From NCBI GenBank assembly GCA_021234155.1, contig JAJEKV010000025.1, positions 3,621,773 to 3,685,772 of the forward strand: a DNA stretch of 64,000 nucleotides. The letters are read 5' to 3'. Shown piece by piece: positions 51,505-61,824 of this stretch. Under the pieces are notes generated by a model. That model searched no databases. It saw only the letters and a list, made by a program, of their open reading frames with translations, and had not been told where the DNA came from. The number at the start of each line of letters is the position of its first letter. Position 1 is the stretch's first letter. Source of the DNA: Isoetes taiwanensis (taxonomy: Eukaryota > Streptophyta > Lycopodiopsida > Isoetales > Isoetaceae). The position numbers and the translations under genes are program-made.

Positions 51505-52330
51505 GAGAGAGATAGGAAGAGAGAGAGGAGAGAGAGAAATAGGAAAGAGAGAGAAAGGTAGAGAGAGAGGGAGAAATATGAGAGAGGAGAGAAATAGGAG
51601 ATAAGGAGAGTAGGAGGAGAGATAGGAGATAGGAGAGAGAGGGGAGAGAAATAGAGAGAGAGAGAGAGATAGGAGAGAGAGAGGGAGAGAGGAGAGAGGA
51701 GAGAGAGAGAAGAGAGGAGGAGGAGGAGAGAGGAGAGAGAGAGAAGAGAGAAGAGGGAGGGAAGAGGGAAGAGAGAGGAGAGAGAAGAGAGAAAAGGGAA
51801 GAGGGCGAGAGAGGGGAGAGAGAGGGGTTGTGGCTGAGAGATGAGGAGAGAGGAGAGAGAAGAGAGAGGGAAGAGGAGAGGAAGAGAGAGAGAGAGAAAT
51901 ACATGCAGGAGAGAAAAGATGTGAGGAGAGAGAGAAGTGAGCATGGGAGGAGAGGAGGCTGAGAGAGCAGAAGAAGGATGGAAGAGAGAGGAGAGAGAGA
52001 GCAAGGAGAGAGGAGAGACAAAGAAGAGAGGAGAGAGAATGAGACAGAGGGGAGATAGAGAGAGGGGAGAAATAAAGAGAGAGAGGAGAGATAGGAGAGA
52101 GAGGAGAGAGAGGGAGAGAGGGAGAGGGTAAAGACAAAGAGAAGAGAAGATGTTGCAGGAGGGAGAAAGAGAGGAGAGAGGACAGAGAGAGAAGAGAGGA
52201 GACAGAAAGAAGAGAGAGGAGAGAGAAGAGAGACACCTGGGAGAGGGGATAGAGAGAAGAGAAAAAGAGAGAGAGAGAAAGGGGAGATGAGGGAAGAGTA
52301 GGAGAGAGGAGAGAGAGAAAAGAGGGAAGA
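50631..52330. repeat. GA polypurine tract, 1.7 kb
   Basis: Continues the higher-order purine array. Marks at about 51,274 and 51,940 are 666 bases apart. The right end has gttgcaggagggagaaa, agacacctgggagagg and gggaagagataggata, the same closing order as at 7.75-7.92 and 49.73-49.93 kb. Confidence 0.88.
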
Positions 52331-52560
52331 GATAGGATAGGCTGCGGGCCCAAATCAGGCTATGTAATGCCCTTTTTCTAGGCCGCAGGAATACTACAAA
52401 GCGAAGCGCATGGGTGGGTCTGTATCGAGGCGCCTACGAGGCCGCCGAGCCGAGAATGTAGAGTAGTTAGGCCCACTGGCCGCCGCGGCCTTCTAGTCTA
52501 TTATTAGCGGCGAAAAATAGTGTCCGTGAGTGAGTGAGTATGTATGTGAGTAAGTCCACC
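52331..52560 (-). mobile_element. Truncated SINE-like module 20 at the field edge
   Basis: Contains outer and middle body only: ggaatactacaaagcgaag, gcatgggtgggtctg, ggccttctagtctattatta and gtgagtgagtgagtatgtat, ending at agtccaccccgacg. The tRNA-like head and the HSE flank are missing. The repeat field stops here, so the breakpoint lies inside the module. Confidence 0.6.
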
Positions 52561-53214
52561 CCGACGTGATTTCAAGCATGAGGCACCATTCCCTGGGTAA
52601 TAATAATGGGACTGCGATAAAATACGCGGCGTGTACCTGGCGGCCGACTGAAGGATGCCTGCGACGTGATATCGCACGGATGACAAGGGTCCAAAAATGT
52701 CTACATTCCACGCTAGGGGTAGGGATGCAATGGTCTACTCCCCAATTTTCGTGATATCGCTAGGGGTCCCGGTGCAACTTCCGAGGGCTCCCGGACGGGC
52801 GGTTCTATAAAGACTAACGAGTATCATCGAAGCTGGGCATTCAAAAGCTTCCTGGGGAGCTTTCCCAAGATCCCGCATTGTGGGCTGCGCCTCTTCCGGG
52901 CCCCGGCTGGTCTCGCTTTTGCAAAGATTCACTCTTCAGCTCGTCTCTCAGCCAAGTAAGATTCACTTCTTCCGCCTCGTATTCAGCTGCAGTGATTCGG
53001 CCATTTGTTTGGCGTTATTCACTTTTCCAAAGTAGTGCTCTAAGTAAACTTCATTTGGCTCCGCATTTTGAATGGCACAAGAAGATACATATAGTCTCTC
53101 GCTTTTTATATGAAGCATGATACTTTATATGTTGGAGTTTTAATATAATTTGTTGTTGGAGTTTACGGTCGATGTGCCAAAACTTCTCGGAAGTTTTAAA
53201 TTTTGTTTGCTAAG
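52561..53214. other. Unique region with small tandem repeat
   Basis: Mixed-composition DNA unlike the repeat field. A gcgacgtgat phrase occurs near 52,562 and 52,662. A TATA-box-like tataaa is at 52,806-52,811. A two-copy tandem repeat (aagattcact...cagc, about 34-base period) is at 52,924-52,989. An 80-residue plus frame from 52,878 has no ATG start and no known domain, so no gene is called. Confidence 0.5.
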
Positions 53215-53286
53215 AATGTGTATATTTTGTTGGCTGAAGCCAGGGCCCTCAAGCAGCTGAAAGCCGTAATGAAACGATACGAATGA
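53215..53286 (+). CDS. Possible short terminal exon, unknown
   Basis: After an acceptor-like tttgtttgctaag the plus frame reads NVYILL then AEARALKQLKAVMKRYE and a stop, followed 15 bases later by aataaa at 53,302-53,307. The basic amphipathic-looking end is gene-like, but only 23 codons are seen and no partner exon was found. It may be chance. Confidence 0.18.
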   Translation, partial: NVYILLAEARALKQLKAVMKRYE

Positions 53287-54465
53287 GAAGGTTTTAAGCC
53301 AAATAAAGTCACATTCATTCCCATGTTCTTTTGCATTTAGTCATGCGTGCCCCGCTCGCGTGTTTGTTTCATAGTTTTTTGCAATTTGTAGTAGGATTGC
53401 TCCATAGCCTTTGAAAGAGGCTTTAGTTTTTTCGCTTTCCCTATAATGGCAGCACTAAGATTATTAGTCATGAGTTCAAGAACAAGGCATCTTCTTCACG
53501 TGTGCCTTTCTATCTTTAACTACTAATGCATCATCATTAATAGGCCTTTCTTACCATTAACAAGGCATCTTTTCTTCTCTCGTTTTACCATTACCGCATC
53601 ATTAATCTTGCCATGGAATGTTTCAAAGGAATGCGTGGATGGGGTAAAGTCGATGAGGTGACCTTCATCACTTTCTTTTGACAAATATGCGGTGACCCTA
53701 TAAAGACTAAAGCAAGACAAGCTTCACCAAGACAAGTCATCCCAAAGCAATTTATGTCTACCAGTAGTCGAACGCTTTGTGAGCTTGTCAATACCATTTT
53801 CAAAGGACTCTAATTGTTTTGAGGAAAATGCGTATGAAGGTTTAAAGCTAAACACAGACTTGAATCACACACAGACATTGACGCGCAACATGGACAAGAC
53901 CTTTAGCTTAGAAAGCCTTAAAAGGCCTAGCAGAAGCATGCACCCCTAATGAGATGTAATGTACATTCCTCGATATCATGAAGGGCTAAGTACCTTTTGG
54001 ATATTGGAAGGCTTCTGCTGGTTAAATAGCTCGTGGTATGGTAACTTCAAAGTGGCATCTCCAAGAGAATAAACTTTGATGGCTTGATGGCTTCCGAAGT
54101 GGTATTCCAAGAGAATAAACTTCTTTTAATGGCAAATGGGCATAATTATGCTCTGTATTGCAAATGTGTAGGTTATAGGTCACGCACTGTGTTGAATCCT
54201 TGCGCTTGATGAAAACCGTGAGCATTACCGGTCGCGGGAGCCTCATGTTGTAAAAATCGCACATTTACACCTAACCTCCTATGATTGTTTGGGCACGTAT
54301 GGCGTGTAATGACTACAAGTGCCCATCGCTAGTCATCTAGATTCACATAGGCTTCAGTGGGTAATGAGCCTCAAGGCTTGATGCATACACAAAACAGAGC
54401 ATGTACCACATGCTGTCGCATGTTAATTTTATTATACCACCTAAAGCAGTGATCTTATTTTGTGA
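53287..54465. other. Unique region, two small duplications, no gene
   Basis: A tandem duplication with 78-base spacing (aacaaggcatctt at 53,482 and 53,560) is visible. A second pair of about 27 bases (aagtgg..tccaagagaataaa) lies at 54,050 and 54,096. Short frames on both strands lack recognisable domains. Confidence 0.5.
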
Positions 54466-54492
54466 CACAAAATCCATTTGTGGATTTTTGTG
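54466..54492. repeat. Short perfect-like inverted repeat
   Basis: cacaaaatcca and tggatttttgtg face each other with a 4-base loop (one extra T). It could fold as a hairpin of 11 pairs. No uridine run follows it and its role is unknown. Confidence 0.4.
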
Positions 54493-55338
54493 AAAGAGCA
54501 CATGGGATGGATACAGTCTGGCCTCCTCAAGTTATATTTTATGTCACCTCTTTCATTGTCATGTAAATTTTTGTTTTGAAGGAAATGCCCACTTTATTGA
54601 GTTTTATAGGAACCCGTGCATTTAATGACAAATTGAACATGCTAAGAAGTACGCATCCACATGAGCAAACATAATGGAATGTTGCATACTAGGCTAATGA
54701 AGCTTGGGGCTTGGTGAGTACTGCTCAAGAATCCTAGGACACCTCGCTACACAGCGCTGTAATCCTTTCCATCCTACAGCCAGTGAGATACAAAGATACT
54801 CAGATGAGAATATTTCAATCTTTGTGTGAGCTGCTATATATTTAATGCAAGCAAATCAATACAAATTGTTGGATGCTCATTTATAGTTGGAAGTACTCCG
54901 AAACCATGTAGAAACGGATGTGGCATTTATATTGTAAAGCAAACTATTGCTGCTTCAAGATTTGTAATATGACCAATATGCTATGGTCCTTCTCAAAAGC
55001 CCAAGCCTTACTAGTACGGGGATACCCTCTCGTCACAAAACACAAAAGAACATCCGCAGTATGACACAAATTTGTTTGTCATGGAAATAAATATTTGTTT
55101 GTTTATTTTGAACGTTTACAAATATCTATATAGTAGAACGCAAGATTTATTTAAGAGGTTGAAATTGCCATTAATAAACAAGATCTCTACGCAAAATCCT
55201 TCCAATGCAATAAAAGTGTATCCTACCACACCCCCTTCCGCCACAAAGGGCAACTGAGTGACAAATTGCAAGCACATTTTTAAAATTGCAAAATATAAAT
55301 TGTGGCTACGAAATGCTACATGAACTTGATACATCTAT
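54493..55338. other. Unique region, nothing recognised
   Basis: AT-moderate sequence with only short frames on both strands. A 72-residue minus frame at 55,116-55,334 has no known motif. Confidence 0.5.
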
Positions 55339-55572
55339 TTAATTTGCATCATATTTGTTGTCAATTTCATGACACCATTTCGTATCATCAACAAAAAAAT
55401 TGTGAGATATGTGTGCGTTCTTTCCGGCTCTTTTAGATCTGGCCTTAGATATGAATTTTTTCCAACAACTTATTGTGTAAGATTTTGTACATTTACTTGT
55501 ACATATCCTTAGGATGTGTTTTAAACATTTTGCGTTACATTTTGTCTTTTGTTGCTTGGCCTTTGGGGACAT
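55339..55572 (-). CDS. Small basic, Cys-containing ORF, unknown
   Basis: An ATG-started frame of 77 codons with stop. The product begins MSPKAKQQKTKCNAKCLKH and has clusters of Lys/Arg plus six Cys. The ending is acidic-mixed (DDTKWCHEIDNKYDAN). I do not recognise it. Length and isolation make a real gene unlikely, though codon content is less repeat-like than elsewhere. Confidence 0.2.
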   Translation of the reverse strand: MSPKAKQQKTKCNAKCLKHILRICTSKCTKSYTISCWKKFISKARSKRAGKNAHISHNFFVDDTKWCHEIDNKYDAN

Positions 55573-56210
55573 TTTGTCTCATGAATATATTTCCTTTTAA
55601 GATACAATACATTGTTCTAACAATCAAGACTCATAAAGCTGCAAATGAGAAGCCCTTACAACCCAAAAAGAGCGCCACAAAGCGCTGACCTGCACACCTG
55701 TCTATTCCCATAATTGTTCCTCTTGTCCCTGCCAACCCTGTGCCACCCTAAACTATAGCTACTTAACACTCAACTTGGTCACCAAATAGTCAAATGTGCT
55801 ATATAACTTGATCGAGGGCACTTAAAGGGCGCTTGTACTTGTAGTAAGGTGTAAAATGGATTTATGAAACTTATTCTATAAATATGGTAAGTGTCAAGTC
55901 AATTTGGATAATTGATTTGTACAAATATGGTAGAGGGTATGACTAATTCTAGAATCTCAAGGTACATACATGGTAGGGTATATTTGGAGTTTCAAAAATC
56001 TCGCATAAGGGTTTTTCAAGGATTTTAACCGTGATAAGGGCCTTTCTTTTAACCCCGCACCCATTACGCCATATGTAGACCTTACATTACCGCACTCGGG
56101 CTCTGGAAGCGCCTGGATCTGCCTGGAGAAAAATATGCCCGTAATATCCCTATGTGCTGGATGCATGGGATGGTTTTTCTATTTCGGGTGGAGTGCCCGA
56201 AGGACGTTAG
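55573..56210. other. Unique region, nothing recognised
   Basis: Mixed sequence with stops in all frames. It ends in a pyrimidine-rich stretch (ggtttttctatttcgg) and an AG at 56,209-56,210 that may be a splice acceptor for the next feature. Confidence 0.45.
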
Positions 56211-56438
56211 ACTATGATATTGCACCGCGATGCACCCATCTATTTAGAGATCAGCTTGGGGCCCCATGCCGCCATGATGAATGAGTTCTTCCTACTGATC
56301 CATAAGCAAAATGGGCTATTTTGTAGCGAGGAGCCATTAGAGCCTGGATGCTTTCTGATCCATAGGCTCGCTATAGTCTCAAGACCAAGCCGCTACTTGG
56401 ATTTTATTATAGACGTAAAGATGCCTCAAACGGTCAAG
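56211..56438 (+). CDS. Candidate internal exon, unknown product
   Basis: The frame is open for exactly 76 codons between a possible acceptor (gacgttag) and a strong donor-like site, gtcaag|gtatga, at 56,438/56,439. It includes ISLGPHAAMMNEFFLLI and SRPSRYLDFIIDVKMPQTV. No domain is recognised with confidence. The phase does not join directly to the exon at 56,841, so at least one exon between would be needed. Confidence 0.25.
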
Positions 56439-56840
56439 GTATGAGTAGCTCCATTTTGTCTTTCTTCTCTTTATGCACACCATTAGATTTGTTCTCGTCA
56501 AGCACGGTGATTCGATAAGCGGCTTTGATGGAAACACCATTGCCAATGCATCATGATTGGCCAAGAATCCTTTTGCGCCGCTATTACTGACAACGTCGGG
56601 CTTCCCCATCAGTAAAATATACATTGATGGAGGAATGGGCATGAAGAACCATGGTATGAGCACGCTAAAACTGGTGCCATTGATGATAAATTGGATTCCA
56701 ACCGAGCCCCAAGAGAGTCGCCGTATGTATTATTTTAATGGCATCTATATAACACACAAGATTCGTCTAATGTTATTCATGGTGCATCATCACAAAATTT
56801 CACTATTCTCATGATGGGATTATTATTAATATTGTTCAAG
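56439..56840 (+). other. Intron or further exon of the same candidate gene
   Basis: A plus frame at about 56,557-56,814 is open (contains IDGGMGMKNHGMSTLKLV and PLMINWIPTEPQES) but begins without ATG. An acceptor-like ccccatcag is near 56,613. An alignment by eye with the linker segments of plant HSP90-type ATPase (NO VEIN-like) proteins is possible but weak. Confidence 0.2.
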
Positions 56841-57059
56841 CATTGACTTTGTTGCAAAGTGGGCGGCCCACATCGCAGGAAAACATTCCATGTCAAGATC
56901 ATCTTAATGTCGGATGGCTGTCTCTCGTAATCCATTGGCTACGTAGTAGTCGCGAAAATGGTTATCTCAAGCATGTGAATGGCCAACCATCTTTTCTCCT
57001 TCAATGGTTGTTTAACTACCTCAAATCAGCCAACAAGCTGCTTCGCGAATTTGTTGGGA
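56841..57059 (+). CDS. Candidate internal exon, unknown product
   Basis: Follows an acceptor-like attgttcaag and reads NVGWLSLVIHWLRSSRENG, then YLKHVNGQPSFLLQWLFNYL. A donor-like ggga|gtaaat ends it at 57,059. Its end phase (one extra base) matches the start phase of the exon at 57,411 (two bases). The WLRSSRE / LK segment recalls repeats in plant NO VEIN-like ATPases, but this is only a by-eye impression. It may be a gene remnant. Confidence 0.28.
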
Positions 57060-57410
57060 GTAAATTTTGGGAGTAAAATGTCACCTTCGTTATATTTAAC
57101 TTTTCTCTCGACATGACACTTACATTTGCTTCATGCCCGGCCAACATGATTTTGATCATATCCGTTAGTATTCACTCTGAATGCAAAAAGCTTAGTCAAG
57201 AAAGTCACACTTTTCCAAAGAATCATGTTCTCCTCTCCATCCGAGTAATTCATCCATTTTAGGATTTGCAAACCGCTCTCGCTTTTGTTTGTACGCATTA
57301 AGATCAAGCCGTGTCATGTTCATAGATCTATCATAAAACAAATGAGATAGCTATTTCTCAGAGGGTTCTTGTTTTTATGCATTTGTGCTAAGATTATTGT
57401 TTTTATGCAG
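57060..57410 (+). other. Candidate intron
   Basis: Begins gtaaat and ends with a textbook acceptor, attgtttttatgcag, after a pyrimidine-rich stretch. Length is 351 bases. Stops occur in all plus frames. Confidence 0.3.
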
Positions 57411-57763
57411 GGATTGTTCGTGAGACTCGTGTTCAAGCAGCATTGTGCTGTGGCATCTGGCTAGCCTGGCAAGAGTTTCTTGTCTCAGCCACCCCATATT
57501 GTTGTGTGCTTCCACTGGGTTCTCCCGGTTCATCCCAATACAGTGAATTAATATACCTGCAGAGATACTTCTCAGTAGGAGAAACATTGCAAAATGGAAG
57601 GAAGCTTTTTTCTACTACTAAGCTACAACGCCTTCAAAACAGTGGAAAGTACATTAAAAGATTGCCCCAAGAAGGGCTGCACCTTTCTCATTGTATCAAC
57701 CAAGCAAACACTGCATACCCTTTTGGAGACTCTGCCATTAAAAGTGTAGCACTTCAAAATTGA
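57411..57763 (+). CDS. Candidate terminal exon, unknown product
   Basis: The frame is open for 116 sense codons from the acceptor to a TGA. It starts IVRETRVQAALCCGIWLAW, then has QRYFSVGETLQNGRKLF and ends AIKSVALQN. Composition is balanced and not repeat-derived, which makes it the most gene-like segment in the window. No domain is recognised. No clear AATAAA follows within 100 bases. It could equally belong to a decayed gene. Confidence 0.33.
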
Positions 57764-58461
57764 TCAACATGGCAATTATTCTTCTTGTCCCTTCCTAAAA
57801 AATTCAAATGATTGAATTAAGAAGATAAATATTTAATACTTCTACCGCCTTTTGGAGGGCCAAGTCCACATAAGACCTCTAATGCTATCAAATTAGAAGT
57901 TCCAAATTTATACAAATAACTAACTTGAACAACCCATAATACCTGAATAAAAAAAATCACATACTCAATGAAGTCCAACGACCACTACTCTCAATAAAAC
58001 CACAAAACCAATCCTTGATAATACTTTAATTTTACAAAGACACAAGTCAGTTATATGCAATTTAGTAAAATCATCTCATAACAAAATTCCTGCAAATGCA
58101 GACACACACACCATTCATCTATAATAGCACTACTTCATAGTATCCTATCAAAATAGGGCCACCAAACAGGGCCACCGGCCTAATTCAGATGTAATGAAGG
58201 ACCTTGACATATAATACATAAGAGAACTGAAGATTCCATTTATCCCACACATAAAATGGACTTCACAAAGCTGTTACTATACAAGCTTACAAATCCTACA
58301 TGTTATTCCATCAACATAGTTAGAAGCTCACATCGAAAAGGATTAAACATCTAACATCAAGCTACCTTGTTTTAAACCATCTCAACACACCCTCTCACAT
58401 TATTTATTCACTCTTTAAGCATAGCTCCTATTCCACTGCTTAAAAGCATCTGCTAAATATC
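57764..58461. other. AT-rich unique region, nothing recognised
   Basis: Stops in all frames. It may hold untranslated sequence of the flanking candidates, which would converge here. Confidence 0.45.
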
Positions 58462-58760
58462 TCATGTTAACTCTTCATGATGTTGCATTTGACTGCCTAA
58501 GTAAGGATACTCAAAGAAAGTATTCTTACCACCAAAATTCTCGACATCCCTCCAACTAAAGAACCAAAAAGTATAGACATACCATGAAAACTCAAATCCA
58601 CAGAAAATCCTTAAGCTTGTATTGTGACAGTTTTGCTCCGCTTTCAAGCAAGCACTGTATGCCTCAATGCCTCCAAAGTAAAATCCCATTGATGCGTTAG
58701 CATCTTGTTTTTTATTCTTATTCGTTGTTGTTCAAATTTAAGCTGCTGGGGGTTTGTTGC
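58462..58760 (-). pseudogene. Gene-like fragment, possible RBR zinc-finger remnant
   Basis: The minus frame from an ATG at 58,689 gives 75 residues. The middle reads LKAEQNCHNTSLRIFCGFEF then SWY. This resembles the RING-between-RING pattern (L-x-E-G-C-x-H-x-T-C-x-C-G-F-E-F-C-Y), but several zinc-ligand cysteines are absent. Upstream another frame reads KKQATNPQQLKFEQQRIRI, also gene-like, which suggests a frame shift or unrecognised intron. A donor-like catg|gtatgt follows FEFSW. This is a possible decayed copy, uncertain by eye. Confidence 0.25.
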
Positions 58761-58841
58761 TTGCTTCTTTTGGTCACCCAGAAATAGGATATTATATTAC
58801 TATAAAACTAAGAAAACCATGGAGATACAAATAAGCTGTAC

Positions 58842-58920
58842 TTTGACTCTGAAGCAGTTTTAAGAACATAACCCACGCATCTTGATCCTCAGATGAGCGT
58901 ACCGCACTCGCAAGAGAAGT
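58842..58920 (-). CDS. Possible exon upstream of the RBR-like fragment
   Basis: On the minus strand an acceptor-like gtaaattacag precedes an open stretch reading TSLASAVRSSEDQDAWVMF, then LKLLQSQ, with a possible gtacag donor at its end. It lies on the same strand as 58,462-58,760 with about 80 bases between them. No family is recognised. Confidence 0.22.
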
Positions 58921-58923
58921 CTG

Positions 58924-59229
58924 TAATTTACAAGGTTAATAATTACAATTGAGAAAACATGCATTAATCTAAGATAACATACATTTTAAGACCAAAATGC
59001 CTGCTAGAACTATTGGAAATTGGAATTCCCCTTTGCCTCGGTCGTATTGTGAATCAACTGACATGAGGTATAATGCTAGCCAAGTGTCAAGTATGTCCTC
59101 AAGTATATTTTTGCCTAAGTGTGATCGGAGTTTCCACATTGTTCACACCAGTAAATCCTAAGCTATAAAAATTGGTTTTAATTGAATATTAAGAACCTTA
59201 GCTAACAATTGTTAAGTTCTTTATACCAA
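58924..59229. other. Unique region, nothing recognised
   Basis: No frame or repeat stands out. Confidence 0.4.
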
Positions 59230-59620
59230 ATGGTGGTCCTTGGAGAGTAAGAGTGAATTGGGTTTCAGAAAATATACATAAGGCAAGGAATTCGGACTCA
59301 AAGATGATCACTTTTCTCGCTATTATAACTTTTGCATGGGCTGTAAATGAGTTTCTCGCCCTACCAGACCTAATCCGAAAGCTTACTCTAAAACCTGTTA
59401 CCAAGAAAAATCTGGTCCAAAAAGGATCTCTGCCATGGATGATGCTTCAAATTCCTGGCCCAAACCCACTGTCTCCCCAGCCTTCATGCTCTGGCCAAAT
59501 GTAATCCTTTCCAAATATATCAACTCATGTTGCATACATGTTATACATGTGTATACACGCATATGCTACATATATAGTAGACCCATCAAAGCCTATGTCC
59601 TGCTACAAATTTCTCCTTCT
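59230..59620. repeat. Diverged direct repeat, left copy
   Basis: Corresponds to 61,825-62,222. Matching landmarks in order are: tattataacttttgcat (right: tattataaccttttgcat), atgagtttct, aaagcttactctaaaacct (right: aaagtttactcaaaacct), ccaagaaa / gcaagaaa, cccaaacccac / cccaacccac, and ccatcaaa. Identity is moderate, so the pair is old. Frames on both strands are open for 70-80 residues but differ between copies. Confidence 0.55.
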
Positions 59621-61212
59621 AAATTTCCTAACCTATGTCTCATGGGTTGTGATAGATTTATCACATTTTCAGATTTCCATCGAAGCATTTCTTGATTTAA
59701 ATCAGATCAAACATAGCTCAACCTTAACTCAAAACTCCTGCAGCAAACTTCTACCTTACCAAGATCACCTGCAATCCACCAACACCACCTTAGAGCATAA
59801 TTGCCATCATCCTATCAGAGACACTACAAGAAAACCCTACCACCACCGCCGGCCAAAATTTGCCTCCCTAGCACCGTCATCCTAACTCCAAAGCATCTAC
59901 ATGGCTCCTCCCTTCCGAGGATACCATCTCAAAATGGTTTTGAAATAACAATCATTAGCACCCATCATATACCACTATTTTAATCCACCTTGTTACACCT
60001 AAGGTCACAATGTCAACACCCAAAAGATCCAATATTGCTCGGGATACCAACCGGTGGATGAGCCCCGCCGAGTTGACGCCTTGGCAACTCCTGGACTTGT
60101 CAAAACTTGGCGTAAGACTCTTTCTGGTTGGTGTGACAAACAAATAATATGTGAAGAATTGAATCTTCCTTGCAATTGAACTTTCATTCTTCAAATTCAA
60201 TTGACAAATACTTATAAACTCAACTCCATCAAGTACAATATGGATCCATTATACAAGATGTAACAAAAATGTAAAGTACTCAATTTAATCTTTACCAGCA
60301 GTCTCGATGCTCTGCCCATTGTCTATGCTTGCCAATCATCTATCAAGATCTCAATCGGGTTAGTCCTCGCGATCAAGATCCCCGTCAAGATGCATGGAAA
60401 TACTGAAATCTTGGATAAGCACAAACACGCATCTAAAATTCCTAATGAGTACAATGCTAAGGTAATGACAACATAATACAAGGAAAATGCATTTCAAACA
60501 TGAGCATCAAAAGCAAAAGAACACAGAAGCCGTAATAACAAAACATCTAAAACATAGCTCCTGACAATGGGAAGCTCAACAAAATTTACATGTGTCCTCA
60601 AGAAGTGAGAAATGCCCACCAAATTATTCCGAGCCCCATGAGTTGGTGGGGTAAAATCACAGACAAGATACCCCTTCCCCCACGCCCCGGGCGCCGAGAC
60701 CTTTTACCATGGAGTCACAAGAGCTGACATGAAAGCATTCCCGGTTAGGGAAACTACCACCGGTGTCAAGGTATACACGTGAATGGGACTATAGAGACAG
60801 CTACATGAGCAAATCCCAGGCCACCGAACTCCAGAAGTCCACCCTGAGGTTCTAACAGACATAATCAAATACTAAGACAATAGTGGAATAATGCAAAAGA
60901 CTATAACATGTGATGTTCATTACAATATTAACTAAACATGTTCCTAGATCTTGCCATTCTCGGTGGCCTAAGGCCAATCTAAATCCATGTCAAGTATCTA
61001 ACTCATTGGTGGTGCAATCACATCACAATCCAAAACATGTGGAGTGAAGCCGAACCTGACTGCCACATTGATGTAGCTCCAATACGCTATTGACTGGCGA
61101 GCATTACTAACATCTTCTATATAATGCAAAATCACCTCAAAATCAATTCCTTCCTGATGAGTGAATTAACGCTCTATAACGCAGCTTATACTTTGAATCC
61201 ATTAGCTATGAT
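59621..61212. other. Unique or old-repeat region
   Basis: No convincing gene. At about 60,190-60,250 tataaactcaactccatcaa resembles part of the repeat pair (gtacatactcgactccatca near 62,180). A GC-rich stretch (accccttcccccacgccccg) is near 60,670-60,695. Frames are short. Confidence 0.4.
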
Positions 61213-61240
61213 GCTCTGATAAATACAATGCAACAACCGC
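61213..61240 (-). mobile_element. Possible LTR-retrotransposon fossil boundary
   Basis: On the minus strand tatcagagc resembles the core of the initiator-tRNA primer-binding site used by many plant Ty3/Copia elements. On plus it is followed after a few bases by tgcaacaaccgctag, a plausible LTR edge. No second LTR, gag or pol sequence is recognised, so this would be a broken, old fragment. Confidence 0.2.
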
Positions 61241-61824
61241 TAGAAACTTACAAGGTGCATGACCTCTAAAACCCCGCTCGGCTACGGCTCTCCCTTAAAA
61301 ATTCAATGTGGACCCTGGCTCTGGAATCTCAATAGTCCTTTTGATGCCCATGACCGCTATTTCCCCATTCTCAAGGATCCAATACGCAAACTTGATGTCA
61401 AAATCCTTGACGAGGTCGCTTGACGCCACATCCGTAAGCAGGGCTCAAGAGATAAGTTCCACTCCATGAGCCAAGAAAGATATACTATCCCAATCCTTAG
61501 AATTTTACATTAGACAATTATCTCAAACAATGGCATACCTACTACTTATGATTATTCCTCTCGCTTCTCAACTCTTCATGCCCATCTCCTCCACCGCCAA
61601 GCAAGCCCAAATGCAAACCCAATTCCAATCCACAAGCACTTAGCTTTACATTGTGAATACAAACAAACTGATGGTGCACACAAGACCAACAAGCTGCAAA
61701 GCACAAAACACAAAATGATAAAAACATAACATGAACACAAAATGGCACTGAGAGCCTCGGTGCCCACTGCATCCACCACCCATTCTCGGCCTTTCTAAAG
61801 TTTCACATAGACCTCTCGACCCTT
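61241..61824. other. Unique or old-repeat region
   Basis: Could be LTR-like sequence if the boundary to the left is real. No frame is convincing: minus frames of 67-76 residues near 61,542-61,779 are Cys/Phe-rich without a known pattern. Confidence 0.35.

Noticed and set aside
45031-52353. Minus-strand open frames of up to 869 residues rich in Ser, Leu and Pro
   Set aside because: They are translations of CTCTCC-type repeat. Pyrimidine-only codons cannot form stop codons, several frames overlap the same DNA, and no domain or start context supports a gene.
52878-53120. 80-residue plus frame with an organelle-transit-like composition
   Set aside because: It has no ATG start (opens at TTG), spans a small tandem repeat and shows no domain.
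54466-54492. Terminator or riboswitch at the hairpin
   Set aside because: No uridine tract, neighbouring gene or conserved aptamer pattern is present. It is listed only as an inverted repeat.
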